Shown: positions 23,752 to 33,166, counted from the stretch's first letter. The stretch: DNA of 64,000 nt from Pilimelia terevasa (GCF_014647915.1 NZ_BMQC01000002.1:124001-188000), one strand, 5' to 3'. Notes: generated by a model not told the origin, from the sequence alone. Numbers and translations: made by a program.

Positions 23752-24733
23752 CGGTCCGGCCGGCGAGCGCGCGCCGCATGACGACCGCGGCGGTACCGGC
23801 GGCCAGGCCGACGGCGGTGGAGGTGCGGAACGCCCGGCGGGCCAGCCCGTGGTGGCCGCCGGGGATGCGGGCGTCGTCGTCGCTCTCGGCGAACAGGTTC
23901 CCCGGGCCGACCGGCGCCGGGGCGTGGCGCAGGGCTCCGCGGGCGGCGAGCCGGCCGGCGACCCGTTCGGTCAGGGCGGGCGCCAGCCGGGCCAGGCGGG
24001 CGGTCAGCGCTGCCGCGGCCCCGGCGTGGATCTCCCGACGCGGGTGCTTCAGGGCGCGCAGGACGGCCTGCGCCGCGACCGTGGCCGGGTACACGGGCGG
24101 CACGGGCCGCGGCGCGCGGCCGGTGTGGTTGGCGGCGTGCCGGAACAGCGGCGTGTCGATGCTGGCCGGCAGCACGGTGCAGACGGCGATGTCGCGCTCG
24201 CCGGCCAGCCGCAGCTCCTGGCGGACGCTCGCCGACAGCCCGCGCACGCCGTACTTGGCCGCGGTGTAGGCGCTCTGGTAGGGAGCGGGCACCTCGGCGA
24301 GCAGCGAGGCGACGTTGACGACGACGCCGCGGCCGGCCCGGCGCAGGTGCAGCAGCGCGGTGCGCATCCCGTGGGCGACGCCGAGCAGGTTCACGTCGAC
24401 GATCCGGGCGAACTCGTCGGCGGGCAGTTCGGCGAACCGCCCGTAGCCGGCGACGCCCGCGTTGTTGACCCAGGCGTCGATCCGGCCGAAGTGGGCGGCG
24501 GCGGCCTCGCCGAGGGCGGCGACGGCGGCCGGGTCGGTGACGTCGGTGGGTACGACCAGCGCCGGGGACGTCCGGCGGCACTCCTGGGCGACGGTCCGCA
24601 GCGCGTCCTCGCGCCGGCCGGCCAGCACCACCCGGGCCCCGCGCCGCGCCAGCAGGATCGCCGTGGCCGCCCCGATGCCGCTGCCGGCACCAGTGACGAC
24701 CACGACGGGGTCGGTCACCGTCAGTAGCGCCAT
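23744..24733 (-). CDS. Short-chain dehydrogenase/reductase
   Basis: A 329-residue SDR. The Rossmann glycine motif TGAGSGIGAA (about 15-24), NNAGVAGYG, the catalytic Ser in NVASLLAEVPAPYQ and YxxxK in SAYTAAKYGVRG are all in place. The C-terminus (about 260-329) is longer than in classical SDRs, with an Ala-rich helix containing STAVGLAAGTAAVVM that could touch the membrane, as in other long actinobacterial SDRs. The substrate is not predictable. ATG at 24731-24733 chosen because the dehydrogenase fold begins directly after it. Confidence 0.9.
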   Translation of the reverse strand: MALLTVTDPVVVVTGAGSGIGAATAILLARRGARVVLAGRREDALRTVAQECRRTSPALVVPTDVTDPAAVAALGEAAAAHFGRIDAWVNNAGVAGYGRFAELPADEFARIVDVNLLGVAHGMRTALLHLRRAGRGVVVNVASLLAEVPAPYQSAYTAAKYGVRGLSASVRQELRLAGERDIAVCTVLPASIDTPLFRHAANHTGRAPRPVPPVYPATVAAQAVLRALKHPRREIHAGAAAALTARLARLAPALTERVAGRLAARGALRHAPAPVGPGNLFAESDDDARIPGGHHGLARRAFRTSTAVGLAAGTAAVVMRRALAGRTGD

Positions 24734-24798
24734 GTGCCGCGAATACCCACCCGCCCGGGAGCGAAACACCCGCCGCCGGACACCCGCCGGTGGGCGGG

Positions 24799-25683
24799 TC
24801 AGGCGGCGTGCGAGGAGAGCGCGCGGGGCTGCCCGGGCGACTCGGGCACGCTGTGGTGGTGCTGCGGCTCGGCGTACCGGGTCAGCCCGATCACCGAGGC
24901 CAGGGTCATCAGGAAGCCGACGGCGGCCAGCCACTCCAGGCCGGGCCGCACCTGGTCGCCGAGCAGCAGCAGGCCCACGATCGCCGCCGGTACCGCCCCC
25001 GCGGCGTCCATCGCGGCCACCGCGGCGGTGGTCGAACCGCGCTGCATGGCCAGGCCCAGCAGGAGCTGGCCGACGATCGAGTGGGCGACGAGCAGGTACA
25101 GCAGCGGGTCGCGGAACAGCGCCCCGGGGTCGTGCAGGGAGGCCAGCGGCCGGGCCGCGACGGCGGCGGCGGAGAAGGCCAGGCCGGCCAGCGAGCCCAG
25201 CGCCACCGACCCCGGCGCGCCCTGGAGCCGGACAGCGAAGCCGGACAGCAGCGCGATGAGGACCAGGACCCCGCCCAGCCACACCACCCCGGTGACCCCG
25301 ATCGGCAGGGCGGGCGCCGGCTGGGCCGAGGCGACCAGGCCGCCGATGCCCACGAACAGCAGGACCAGCAGGCCCACCTCGGCCCGCGGCAGCCGCCACT
25401 TCACCACGACGACGCCCAGCAGGGCGGTCACGCCGAGGCCGGCGGCGACGGCCGCCTGGACGAGGAACAGCGGCAGGTCCCGCCGCGCGAGGAAGGCCAG
25501 CAGGAAGCCGACGACCTGGAAGCCGACCCCGAACAGGTACGTCCGGTGGACGGCCAGGCGCAGCAGCAGGCCGGGGTCCAGCGTGTGGTGCACGGTGGTC
25601 CGGGCGGCGGCGATGGACTGGAGCAGGTTGGCCACCCCGTACGCGACGATCATCGCGGCGAGGAAGTACCAACCACTCGACAT
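24799..25683 (-). CDS. DMT-superfamily (EamA-like) membrane protein
   Basis: A 294-residue integral membrane protein with about nine or ten helices from the very N-terminus (GWYFLAAMIVAYGVANLLQS). The ends of two repeats, such as GGLVASAQPAPALPIGVTGV and AAGAVPAAIVGLLLLGDQVR, fit the drug/metabolite transporter fold. The cytoplasmic tail is short and His-rich (EPQHHHSVPESPG). Its ATG shares one base with the stop of hisN upstream, so it is translationally coupled to the histidine gene; a role in histidine biosynthesis is not implied. The substrate is unknown. Confidence 0.82.
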   Translation of the reverse strand: MSSGWYFLAAMIVAYGVANLLQSIAAARTTVHHTLDPGLLLRLAVHRTYLFGVGFQVVGFLLAFLARRDLPLFLVQAAVAAGLGVTALLGVVVVKWRLPRAEVGLLVLLFVGIGGLVASAQPAPALPIGVTGVVWLGGVLVLIALLSGFAVRLQGAPGSVALGSLAGLAFSAAAVAARPLASLHDPGALFRDPLLYLLVAHSIVGQLLLGLAMQRGSTTAAVAAMDAAGAVPAAIVGLLLLGDQVRPGLEWLAAVGFLMTLASVIGLTRYAEPQHHHSVPESPGQPRALSSHAA

Positions 25684-26501
25684 CACGTGGCGAGAATAGT
25701 CGCTCGGGGGAGCGGAGCCGGCCGGAGGCGCGTAAGCACCTCGGCGTGCAGGGCGCCGTTGCTGCCGACGGCGCTGCCGCCGCGGGCGCCGGTCTCGCCC
25801 TCCAGGTCGGTGAACGTGCCGCCGGCCTCGGTGACGATCGGGATGAGGGCGGCCAGGTCCCACAGCGACAGCTCCGGCTCGACCATGATGTCCAGCGCGC
25901 CCTCGGCCAGCAGCATGTACCCGTAGAAGTCCCCGTACGCCCGGGTCCGCCAGCAGTCGCGCATCAGGCCCAGCATCGCCGGCAGCCGCCCCTGCTGCTC
26001 CCAGCCGGTCAGCGACGAGTAGCACAGGCTCGCGTCGGCGAGCCGGCCGACGGCGGAGACGCGCAGCGGGGTGGCGCTGGAGGGGTGCCGGCCCGCGTAC
26101 GCCCCGTGTCCGGTCGCCGCCCACCAGCGCCGGCCCAGGGCCGGCGCCGAGACCATGCCGACCACCGGGCGGTCGTCCTCCAGCAGCGCGATCAGCGTCG
26201 CCCACACGGGTACCCCGCGGATGAAGTTCTTCGTCCCGTCGATGGGGTCGACCACCCACCGCCGCCCGCCCGCGCCGCCGGTGCTGCCGAACTCCTCGCC
26301 GACCACGGCGTCGCGGGGCCGGCTGCGGGACAGCACGGCCCGGACGGCCTTCTCGACGGCGGTGTCGGCGTCGGAGACCGGCGTGAGGTCCGGCTTGGCG
26401 GTCACGTGCAGGTCCAGGGCCTTGAACCGGGCCGTCGACAGGGAGTCCGCGGCGTCGGCGAGGAGGTGGGTGAGGGCCAGGTCGTCGGCGTACCGGTTCA
26501 T
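25683..26501 (-). CDS. hisN: Histidinol-phosphatase, inositol monophosphatase family
   Basis: A 272-residue magnesium-dependent phosphatase that should convert histidinol phosphate to histidinol. Family motifs: GEEFGSTGG, WVVDPIDGTKNFIRGVPVWA (metal-binding DPIDGT), and the C-terminal SLWDLAALIPIVTEAGGTF. The N-terminus (DDLALTHLLADAADSLS) resembles the HisN subgroup of actinobacteria rather than SuhB, and location beside aroA and sigR agrees with that. All metal ligands are visible. The start ATG at 26499-26501 gives the normal length. Confidence 0.9.
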   Translation of the reverse strand: MNRYADDLALTHLLADAADSLSTARFKALDLHVTAKPDLTPVSDADTAVEKAVRAVLSRSRPRDAVVGEEFGSTGGAGGRRWVVDPIDGTKNFIRGVPVWATLIALLEDDRPVVGMVSAPALGRRWWAATGHGAYAGRHPSSATPLRVSAVGRLADASLCYSSLTGWEQQGRLPAMLGLMRDCWRTRAYGDFYGYMLLAEGALDIMVEPELSLWDLAALIPIVTEAGGTFTDLEGETGARGGSAVGSNGALHAEVLTRLRPAPLPRATILAT

Positions 26502-26592
26502 GGCCGAAACCTAACCGATCGGCGCCCCGACGCGCCGGAGCAGGCCCGAAGCGGTGCTGCGCGGCGGGCCGCGCCGCGATAGGTTCGCTGGC

Positions 26593-27129
26593 GTGAAGGC
26601 TGATGCGCTGTGCGGGTTGTTGGCAGAGAGTGACCGCCTGGCCGTCTTCGCCGCGGTCGTGCTGGGCGCCCGGTCGCCCGGCGAGGTGGCGCAGGCCACC
26701 GGCCTGCCCGGGCGGACCGTCGTCGTCGCGCTCGGCCGCCTGGAGCAGGGCGGCCTGCTCAGCGTCACCGACGGGGGGCTGCGGGCCGCGGACCACGCCT
26801 TCCGCGACGCCGTGCGGGCGGGCGCCGCCGACGGCTCGCCGGCCCCCCTGGACCCGGACCCGGGGCGCGACACGGTCCTGCGCACCTTCCTCAGCGACGG
26901 GCGGATCACCCAGCTCCCGGCGGCGCACGCCAAGCGCCGGATCATCCTGGAGCACGTCGCGGTGACCTTCGAGCCGGGCGTCCGCTACCCCGAGCGCGCC
27001 GTCGACGCCCTGCTGCGCGTCTTCCACGACGACTACGCCACCCTGCGCCGCAGCCTCATCGACGAGGGCCTGCTCACCCGCGACCAGGGCGTGTACTGGC
27101 GCACCGGCGGCCCGGTCGAGGTGGAGTGA
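26593..27129 (+). CDS. DUF2087 protein with winged-helix-like N-terminus
   Basis: A 178-residue protein. The N-terminal half looks like an ArsR-type winged helix (SDRLAVFAAVVLGARSPGEV then TGLPGRTVVVALGRLEQGGL). The C-terminal half is DUF2087: FLSDGRITQLPAAHAKRRII, LEHVAVTFEPGVRYPERAVD and YATLRRSLIDEGLLTRD. Such fusions are predicted transcription regulators of unknown ligand. The GTG at 26593 is the first start consistent with the fold. It is divergent from hisN and converges on aroA, six bases apart. Confidence 0.82.
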   Translation: MKADALCGLLAESDRLAVFAAVVLGARSPGEVAQATGLPGRTVVVALGRLEQGGLLSVTDGGLRAADHAFRDAVRAGAADGSPAPLDPDPGRDTVLRTFLSDGRITQLPAAHAKRRIILEHVAVTFEPGVRYPERAVDALLRVFHDDYATLRRSLIDEGLLTRDQGVYWRTGGPVEVE

Positions 27130-27135
27130 GGCCGG

Positions 27136-28410
27136 TCAGCCGACCAGCGCCGACCACAGGCCGGGGAAGTCCGGCAGCGTCTTGCGGGTACAGCCCACGT
27201 CGTCCACGCCGACGCCGTCCACCGCGAGCCCCAGCACCGCCGCGGCGTGCGCCATCCGGTGGTCGCCGAACGTGGCGAGAACCCCGCCGCGTAGCCGGCC
27301 CGGGGTGATCCGCAGCCCGTCGTCGGTCTCGGTGACCGCCGCGCCGCGGTCGCCGAGCTGCCCGGCGAGGGCCGCCAGCCGGTCGGTCTCGTGGCCGCGG
27401 ATGTGGGCGACGCCGCGCAGCCGCGACGGCCGGTCGGCGAGCGTCGCCAGGGCGGCCACGACCGGGGTCAGCTCGCTGACGGCGCGCAGGTCCAGGTCCG
27501 CGCCGGTGACGGTCCCGGTGCCGCTGACGGTGAGCCCGGCACCGGTGACCTCGACGGCACCGCCCAGCAGCGTGAACAGCTCCGCCACCTCGGCGACCGG
27601 CTGGACACTGTCGCGGGGCCAGTGCGCGAGGGTGACCCGCCCGCCGGTGACCAGCGCGGCGGCGAGGAACGGCGCGGCCCCGGCGAGGTCCGGCTCGACG
27701 GTCCACCGCCGCCCGGCCGGGCGGCCGGGCGCGACGACCCAGACGTCCGGCGCCGCCGTGTCGACGGCGACGCCCGCCGCGCGCAGCATCCGCACTGTCA
27801 TCCGCAGGTGCGGCGCGCTGGGCACCGGCGGCCCGGCGTGCCGCACGGTCAGCCCGCCCGCGTAGGCGGCGCCGGCCAGCAGCAGCCCCGAGACGAACTG
27901 GCTGGACGCCGAGGCGTCGATGGTGACCGTGCCGCTGGCCACCCCGCCGCGGCCGTGCACGGTGGCGGGCAGCCGGCCGTCGGCGGCGGTGACCGCGACG
28001 CCGAGCTGCCGCAGGCCGTCCAGCAGCGGGCCGAGCGGGCGCCGCCGGGCGGCGGCGTCGCCGTCGAAGAGGACCGGGCCGTCGGCAAGCGCGGCCACCG
28101 GCGGCAGGAAACGCATCACGGTACCGGCGAGCCCGACGTCGACGGCCGCGGGCGCCCGCGGCGCCGCCGGCCGCACCGTCCAGGCGGCCGCGTCGGTGTC
28201 CACGCCGGTACCGAGCGCCCGCAGCCCGTCCGCCATCAGCGCGGTGTCCCGGGCGACCAGCGGCCCCTCCAGGGTGGACACCCCGGTGCCCAGGGCGCCG
28301 AGCACCAGGGCGCGGGCGGTCATGGACTTGGACCCGGGCAGGCGTACGTCCCCCCGGACGGGGCCGGCGGCGCGCGGGGCGGACCAGGGCTGCGCTGGCG
28401 TGCTGCTCAT
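27136..28410 (-). CDS. aroA: 3-phosphoshikimate 1-carboxyvinyltransferase (EPSP synthase)
   Basis: A 424-residue shikimate-pathway enzyme joining phosphoenolpyruvate to shikimate 3-phosphate. Substrate-binding motifs are intact: LPGSKSMTARALVLGAL, GTVMRFLPPVAAL, ASSQFVSGLLLAG, RGHETDRLAAL and FGDHRMAHAAAVLGL, closing with CTRKTLPDFPGLW. The sequence reads as the actinobacterial group. The start gives [20 protein letters not shown]. It is divergent from the SRAP gene with 44 bases between starts. Confidence 0.95.
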   Translation of the reverse strand: MSSTPAQPWSAPRAAGPVRGDVRLPGSKSMTARALVLGALGTGVSTLEGPLVARDTALMADGLRALGTGVDTDAAAWTVRPAAPRAPAAVDVGLAGTVMRFLPPVAALADGPVLFDGDAAARRRPLGPLLDGLRQLGVAVTAADGRLPATVHGRGGVASGTVTIDASASSQFVSGLLLAGAAYAGGLTVRHAGPPVPSAPHLRMTVRMLRAAGVAVDTAAPDVWVVAPGRPAGRRWTVEPDLAGAAPFLAAALVTGGRVTLAHWPRDSVQPVAEVAELFTLLGGAVEVTGAGLTVSGTGTVTGADLDLRAVSELTPVVAALATLADRPSRLRGVAHIRGHETDRLAALAGQLGDRGAAVTETDDGLRITPGRLRGGVLATFGDHRMAHAAAVLGLAVDGVGVDDVGCTRKTLPDFPGLWSALVG

Positions 28411-28454
28411 GCCGCCATCCTCCCGGACACGGCCGGGCGGGTTAGGTTGGGGGA

Positions 28455-29201
28455 GTGTGTGGGCGGTATGCGACCGTGCGGGGCGCGGGTGACCTGAGCG
28501 CGTTCTTCGACGCGGCGGACGAGACCGACGGGCTGCTGGCGCCCGACTACAACGTCGCTCCCACGGACCCGGTCCCCGTGGTCCGGCTGACCACCCGCCC
28601 CCCGGGCGCCCCGCGGGCCGCCGCCGGTACCGGCGGCGCAGCCCCCGCCGGTCCGCCGCGGCGGGTGCTGTCGCTGGTGCGCTGGGGACTCGTCCCGCAC
28701 TGGGCGAAGGACCCGCGGGCCGGCGCCCGGATGATCAACGCCCGGTCCGAGGGGGTCGCCACGTCGGCCACCTACCGCCGGTACTTCGGCACGCACCGCT
28801 GCCTGGTCCCGGCCGAGGGGTGGTTCGAGTGGAAGGGCCGCGGCCGCCCGTACTTCATGACCGGCGGTGCCGGTGGGCCGCTGGTGTTCGCGGGCCTGTG
28901 GGCGGCGCACCCGGCGGTACCCGGCGGGTTGACGTGCACGATCCTGACCACGGCGGCGGTCGGGCCGCTGGCCGGGGTGCACGACCGGATGCCCCTGCTG
29001 CTGCCGCGCGACCGGTGGGCGGACTGGCTCGCCGGGCCGGCCTCGCCCGCGCTGCTCGCGCCGCCGCCGCCGGAGTCGGTGGCCGCGCTGGAGATCCGGC
29101 CGGTGGGGCCGGCGGTCGGGGACGTCCGCAACGACGGTCCCGACCTGGTGGCGCGGGTGTCCGCGCCGGCCGCCGGGGAGCCTCCCGCGACCCTGTTCTG
29201 A
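28455..29201 (+). CDS. SRAP-domain protein (HMCES/YedK family)
   Basis: A 248-residue protein that covalently caps abasic sites in single-stranded DNA. Cys2, the linking nucleophile after Met removal, is present in MCGRYATVR. The other active-site signatures are YNVAPTDPVPVV, RWGLVPHWAKD, MINARSEGV, PAEGWFEWKG (catalytic Glu) and VHDRMPLLLP (catalytic His). An extra Pro/Ala/Gly loop sits at about 49-70. The GTG start must be right because the mature N-terminus has to be Cys. It shares the 44-base upstream gap with aroA. Confidence 0.92.
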   Translation: MCGRYATVRGAGDLSAFFDAADETDGLLAPDYNVAPTDPVPVVRLTTRPPGAPRAAAGTGGAAPAGPPRRVLSLVRWGLVPHWAKDPRAGARMINARSEGVATSATYRRYFGTHRCLVPAEGWFEWKGRGRPYFMTGGAGGPLVFAGLWAAHPAVPGGLTCTILTTAAVGPLAGVHDRMPLLLPRDRWADWLAGPASPALLAPPPPESVAALEIRPVGPAVGDVRNDGPDLVARVSAPAAGEPPATLF

Positions 29202-29367
29202 GCCCCGCCCGCGACCGCGCCGGCCGCCCCGGCCGATCCTCCGAGGACGGCAGCGCAGCGGGGTGGCGACAGTACTGAGCGTGGCCTTGTGCATCATGGA
29301 CAGTCGTCAATGATGGCTGATCTGTCGTGTTGTTGTCAGATGACTGGCAGAAACCTGATTGAACACT

Positions 29368-29396
29368 TGTGCGTGCTCCGCCAGTGCGATACAAAC
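29368..29396 (+). promoter_or_regulatory. Candidate promoter for the WhiB gene
   Basis: TTGTGC (29368-29373) and TACAAA (29391-29396) are spaced by 17 bases in an AT-richer stretch 39 bases before the WhiB ATG. This is a weak match to vegetative promoters, proposed from sequence only. Confidence 0.25.
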
Positions 29397-29434
29397 CGCG
29401 CGGTTGACAGCGAAAGCACGGGGCAGGTGAACGC

Positions 29435-29815
29435 ATGACACGGGCACGGCCACCACGGCCGCAGGAGATCGACGCGGCGCGGACAGACCCACGGCTACGC
29501 CGGGCGGTGGTGGATCGGCGCGCCGATCCCGCCTGGCGGGCGAACGGGGCGTGCCGCCGCGCGGACCCGGACCTCTTTTTCCCGGCGCCCCACGAACCGG
29601 CGCTGGCGGCGCTCGCGGTCTGCCGCGGCTGCCCCGTGCAGGGCTCGTGCCTGGCGTGGGCGCTGGACGTCGGCGACTGCCACGGCGTGTGGGGCGGCAC
29701 CACCCCGAAGGAGCGCCGGGCGATGGGCGTGGTCTGGCCGCGCCAGCCGTCGGCGTGCGGCGGCCCGCCCCTGCGGGACCTCCCGCTGACCCTGGCCGCC
29801 AGCGCCGCGCGGTAG
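29435..29815 (+). CDS. WhiB-family iron-sulfur regulator
   Basis: A 126-residue Wbl protein. The four cluster ligands are C40 (NGACRRADPDLFF), C63 and C66 (AVCRGCPVQG) and C72 (SCLAWALDVG). The G-G-T/W turn and basic tail are GVWGGTTPKERRAMG. Wbl proteins bind a 4Fe-4S cluster and usually act on sigma-A-dependent transcription. The 35-residue N-terminal and 26-residue C-terminal extensions are not distinctive enough for me to assign a named paralogue. It precedes the sigR region, but an alpha/beta hydrolase gene intervenes. Confidence 0.9.
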   Translation: MTRARPPRPQEIDAARTDPRLRRAVVDRRADPAWRANGACRRADPDLFFPAPHEPALAALAVCRGCPVQGSCLAWALDVGDCHGVWGGTTPKERRAMGVVWPRQPSACGGPPLRDLPLTLAASAAR

Positions 29816-30055
29816 CCGCCGGGGACGGTCGGCAGCCGCCCGACGCGGTTCAGCGGTGGGTCGCGCGGCGGTGGATCGCCGCCGTGGGCCGCGCCGCCGT
29901 GGGCCGCGCCGCGGTCCGCCGCGCGGGAGCGCCCGCGCGGTCCCGGCCGCAGGATGGCGTACGGCCCGACCGGGATGCCGGCCTGCGGCCCGAGCGCCTG
30001 GCGTGGCGCAGCGCTTCCCGGCCGGTGCGGCGGTCGCGCGCGCCACAATGACCCG

Positions 30056-30709
30056 GTGGATACCGTCGCGCGGCACGAGCTGGCCACCCCGCGGGGGACG
30101 GCCTGGGTGGACCTCACCGCGCCGGCCGGCCCGGCCCGGTGCCTGCTGGTACTCGGGCACGGGGCCGGCGGCGGCGTGGCCGCCCCCGACCTGCGGGCGG
30201 TGACCGCCGCCGCGGCGGCGGCCGGCGCGGCGGTCGCGCGGGTCACCCAGCCGTACCGGGTCGCGGGCCGCCGCGCGCCCGCTCCGGCGGGCCAGTTGGA
30301 CGAGGCGTGGATCGCCGCCCTCGCCGCCCTCCCCGGCCTGCTCGACCCGGCCGCCGGCGCGGGCGGCGCGCCGCCCGCGCCGCCGCTGGTGGTCGGCGGG
30401 CGGTCCAGCGGCGCCCGGGTCGCCTGCCGGACGGCCGCCGCGGTCGGCGCGGCGGGCGTGGTGGCGCTGGCCTTCCCGCTGCACCCTCCCGGCCGTCCGG
30501 AGCGGTCCAGGCTGGACGAGCTGGCCGCGGTGGCCGTACCGGCCCTGGTGGTCAACGGCGACCGGGACCCGTTCGGGGTGCCGCCGCCGCTGCCGGGGGT
30601 CGCCCGCGTGATCCGCCCGGGCGAGCGGCACGACCTGCGGGGCGACCCGCCCGCGGTCGGCGCCTGCGTGACGGCCTGGCTGCGCGGCAACGGGTGGCTC
30701 CCGCACTGA
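30056..30709 (+). CDS. Alpha/beta hydrolase, KANL3/Tex30-like
   Basis: A 217-residue soluble hydrolase. The oxyanion-hole loop is [18 protein letters not shown], the nucleophile elbow [14 protein letters not shown] (Ser in GRSSG), the acid [11 protein letters not shown] and the general base His in [13 protein letters not shown]. The arrangement matches the KANL3/Tex30 (dienelactone-hydrolase-like) group common in bacteria with unknown substrate. Start at the GTG at 30056; the ATG at 30048 is in another frame. Confidence 0.83.
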   Translation: MDTVARHELATPRGTAWVDLTAPAGPARCLLVLGHGAGGGVAAPDLRAVTAAAAAAGAAVARVTQPYRVAGRRAPAPAGQLDEAWIAALAALPGLLDPAAGAGGAPPAPPLVVGGRSSGARVACRTAAAVGAAGVVALAFPLHPPGRPERSRLDELAAVAVPALVVNGDRDPFGVPPPLPGVARVIRPGERHDLRGDPPAVGACVTAWLRGNGWLPH

Positions 30710-30716
30710 CGGAGGC

Positions 30717-30780
30717 ACCGCGGGACCAGGGACACCGCGGGACCAGGGACACCGCGGGACCAGGGACACCGCGGGACCGG
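30717..30780. repeat. 17-bp tandem repeat, three exact copies and a partial fourth
   Basis: The unit ACCGCGGGACCAGGGAC repeats exactly at 30717, 30734 and 30751, with a degenerate copy at 30768. A related doublet (GGTTCCCCGCGGGAC) follows at about 30811-30836. The array lies between the hydrolase stop and the sigR promoter. It may be neutral or may bind a regulator; copy number is probably variable. Confidence 0.85.
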
Positions 30781-30845
30781 CAGCACCGCGTGCCGGGGCA
30801 CCCGGGGGACGGTTCCCCGCGGGACGGTTCCCCGCGCCGTGGAGC

Positions 30846-30871
30846 GGAATGGGCCGGCGGGCTGTGCGGTT
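30846..30871 (+). promoter_or_regulatory. SigR-type promoter (GGAAT-N18-GTT) for sigR-rsrA
   Basis: GGAAT at 30846-30850 and GTT at 30869-30871 are separated by exactly 18 bases, the consensus recognised by SigR/SigH-type sigma factors. It predicts a start point near 30877-30879 and positive autoregulation of sigR under thiol oxidation, as known in Streptomyces coelicolor. Confidence 0.8.
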
Positions 30872-30914
30872 GTACCCACCGGACGCCGGCGCCGGTGTCC
30901 GGGAGGAGCCCGCC

Positions 30915-31115
30915 GTGCGTACCCCGACCCCACCGACGACCGCGCCGACGAGCCGGCCCGCTCCCGCACCGCGCGCGACGAACGGCTGCGCCGCCGCCCG
31001 GTGCGACCGGACCGCCCCGGCCCACCGCGGCCTACCCGCCGCGCGGCGGCGGGCCGTAAACTCCGGGCAGGGCCGCGCCGTATCCTCAGCGGGGCAGCCG
31101 AGAGGGGACGTGCGG
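30915..31115 (+). other. In-frame 5' extension of sigR (possible long sigma isoform)
   Basis: A GTG at 30915-30917 has a strong ribosome binding site (GGGAGGAG at 30901-30908, 6 bases away) and is in frame, without stops, with sigR. It would add 67 residues. It lies about 37 bases downstream of the predicted SigR-dependent start site, so only the induced transcript would carry it with a short leader. S. coelicolor makes a comparable unstable longer SigR isoform from its induced promoter. Confidence 0.55.
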
Positions 31116-31757
<642 letters not shown>

Positions 31758-31769
31758 GAGGTGGGCAGG

Positions 31770-32060
31770 GTGAGTGACGGCGACGATCACGGGGACGGCT
31801 GCCGCGAGGTGATCGGGGAGGTCTACCTCTACCTCGACCTGGAGTGCGCGGAGGCCCGCCGGGACCTCATCCGCCGGCACCTCGACGAGTGCTCGCCGTG
31901 CCTGCGCGAGTACGGCATCGAGCAGGAGGTCCGCGCGCTGGTGGCCCGCTGCTGCGGCGGCGAGCGCGCCCCGGACGAGCTGCGCGAGCGCCTCCGGGTG
32001 AAGATCCGGGAGCTGGTCGTCGACGTCGAGATCGACTCCCGCGGGCCGCTCGGGGAGTAG
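31770..32060 (+). CDS. rsrA: Zinc-containing anti-sigma factor RsrA
   Basis: A 96-residue redox-switch anti-sigma factor that holds SigR until its thiols are oxidised. The ZAS motif is H37-x3-C41-x2-C44 (RRHLDECSPC) with C11 upstream. With the start set at GTG 31770, the zinc-site residues fall at 11, 37, 41 and 44, the same numbering known for S. coelicolor RsrA. AGGAGGT at 31756-31762 supports that start over the GTG at 31761. It follows sigR closely and is probably co-transcribed. The C-terminus is acidic and ends REL-VVDVEIDSRGPLGE. Confidence 0.94.
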   Translation: MSDGDDHGDGCREVIGEVYLYLDLECAEARRDLIRRHLDECSPCLREYGIEQEVRALVARCCGGERAPDELRERLRVKIRELVVDVEIDSRGPLGE

Positions 32061-32077
32061 CCCGCGGGAGTGACGCC

Positions 32078-32152
32078 TCAGGCGTTGGGGCGCTTGCCGT
32101 GGTTCGCGGCGCTCTTCTTGCGCGCCCGCTTGCGACGAGCTTTCTTCGCCAT
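32078..32152 (-). CDS. Mini ribosomal protein bL37
   Basis: A 24-residue very basic peptide, MAKKARRKRARKKSAANHGK then RPNA, matching the actinobacterial bL37 subunit that sits in the 50S subunit. It is below the size that most gene finders accept. AAGGGAG lies 7 bases before the ATG at 32150-32152. It is convergent with rsrA, a location conserved across actinobacteria. Confidence 0.92.
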   Translation of the reverse strand: MAKKARRKRARKKSAANHGKRPNA

Positions 32153-32339
32153 CGCCGATCTCCCTTCGCACGTGGTGCAACGCCTGCCATCGTAGGCGCC
32201 CGGCCGAGGGCGCCGCGGCGCAGCCCACCCGCCCGGCGCCGCCGCATCGGCGCGTGCGGGGCCGCATGATTGGATACCGTCACAGTGCCGGCGGCGGATA
32301 CGCCGCGTCGGCGTGTGCGGACGAGAGGGAGTTGCGACC

Positions 32340-32555
32340 GTGGCCGAGGAAATCCGTGCCGAGATGGTGGCCAACGTGTGGAAGGTCGTCGTCTCTGCGG
32401 GCGACGAGGTCGCCGAGGGGGACACCCTCGTGATCCTGGAGTCGATGAAGATGGAGATCCCCGTCGTCGCCGAGTCCGACGGCACGGTCGGCCAGCTCGC
32501 CGTCAACGAGGGCGACGTCGTCCAGGAGGGCGACCTGATCGCCACCATCGAGTAG
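32340..32555 (+). CDS. Biotin/lipoyl-attachment carrier protein
   Basis: A 71-residue single-domain protein with the biotinylation motif ESMKMEIPV and the matching barwin-type half-repeats (NVWKVVVSAGDEVAEGD and DGTVGQLAVNEGDVVQEGD). It starts at a GTG (32340). It resembles the small stand-alone biotinyl proteins found beside sigR-rsrA in many actinobacteria, probably a carrier for an acyl-CoA carboxylase whose other subunits lie elsewhere. The lysine in MKM is the modified residue. Confidence 0.9.
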   Translation: MAEEIRAEMVANVWKVVVSAGDEVAEGDTLVILESMKMEIPVVAESDGTVGQLAVNEGDVVQEGDLIATIE

Positions 32556-32608
32556 CGCCGCACCGCCGCGGGCCGCCGCGCCCGCCGGTCGACCCGCGGG
32601 CGCGGCCC

Positions 32609-33166
32609 TCAGGTCCGGTCCAGCAGTTCGTCACCCACCGTCAGGGCCACCTGGAGCCGCTGCTCGTCGGTGAGCGCGTCCTGGGCGAGCCAGAACTCCA
32701 CGGCGTGGGTCGCGGCGAACGCCAGCCCGGTGCGCATGTGGTCCGCGGGCGTGGCGTCGGGCCCGCAGACGGTCAGGACCAGTTCGCGCATCCGCTCCTT
32801 GAGCTGCGCCGCGGTGGGGCTGGAGCGCAGCGCCGGCTGGTTGCGCTCGAAGAACTGCGCCAGCCGCCGCGCGGCGGGCAGGCGCTGGCTGTCCGCGTAC
32901 CGCCGCAGGACCTGCTTGCGCAGCGCCGGGGACGGCGGGTGCGCCTGCGCCCAGGCGATCAGCTCGCCGATGGCGCTCAACCGGTCGGCGAGCACGCTGT
33001 CGACGATTTCGTCCTTGCTCCGGAAGTGGTAGTACAGGGCCGCCTTGGTGACGCCGAGCCGTTCGGCGATCTCCCGCAGGGAGGTCTGCTCGTAGCCCTG
33101 GGCGGCGAAGAGGTCGAGGGCGACGTCCCGGATCCGGGTACGCGTGTCGCCTGTGCGCTCAGTCAC
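32609..33166 (-). CDS. TetR-family repressor
   Basis: A 185-residue regulator. The N-terminal helix-turn-helix is RIRDVALDLFAAQGYEQTSL, REIAERLGVTKAALYYHFRS. The ligand-binding half is helical, with one Cys. The GTG at 33164-33166 is the sensible start; the longer open frame extends through the promoter of the divergent MFS gene. A 20-bp near-palindrome sits between the two genes and is the probable operator, so it should repress both itself and the transporter until an inducer drug binds. Confidence 0.9.
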   Translation of the reverse strand: MTERTGDTRTRIRDVALDLFAAQGYEQTSLREIAERLGVTKAALYYHFRSKDEIVDSVLADRLSAIGELIAWAQAHPPSPALRKQVLRRYADSQRLPAARRLAQFFERNQPALRSSPTAAQLKERMRELVLTVCGPDATPADHMRTGLAFAATHAVEFWLAQDALTDEQRLQVALTVGDELLDRT

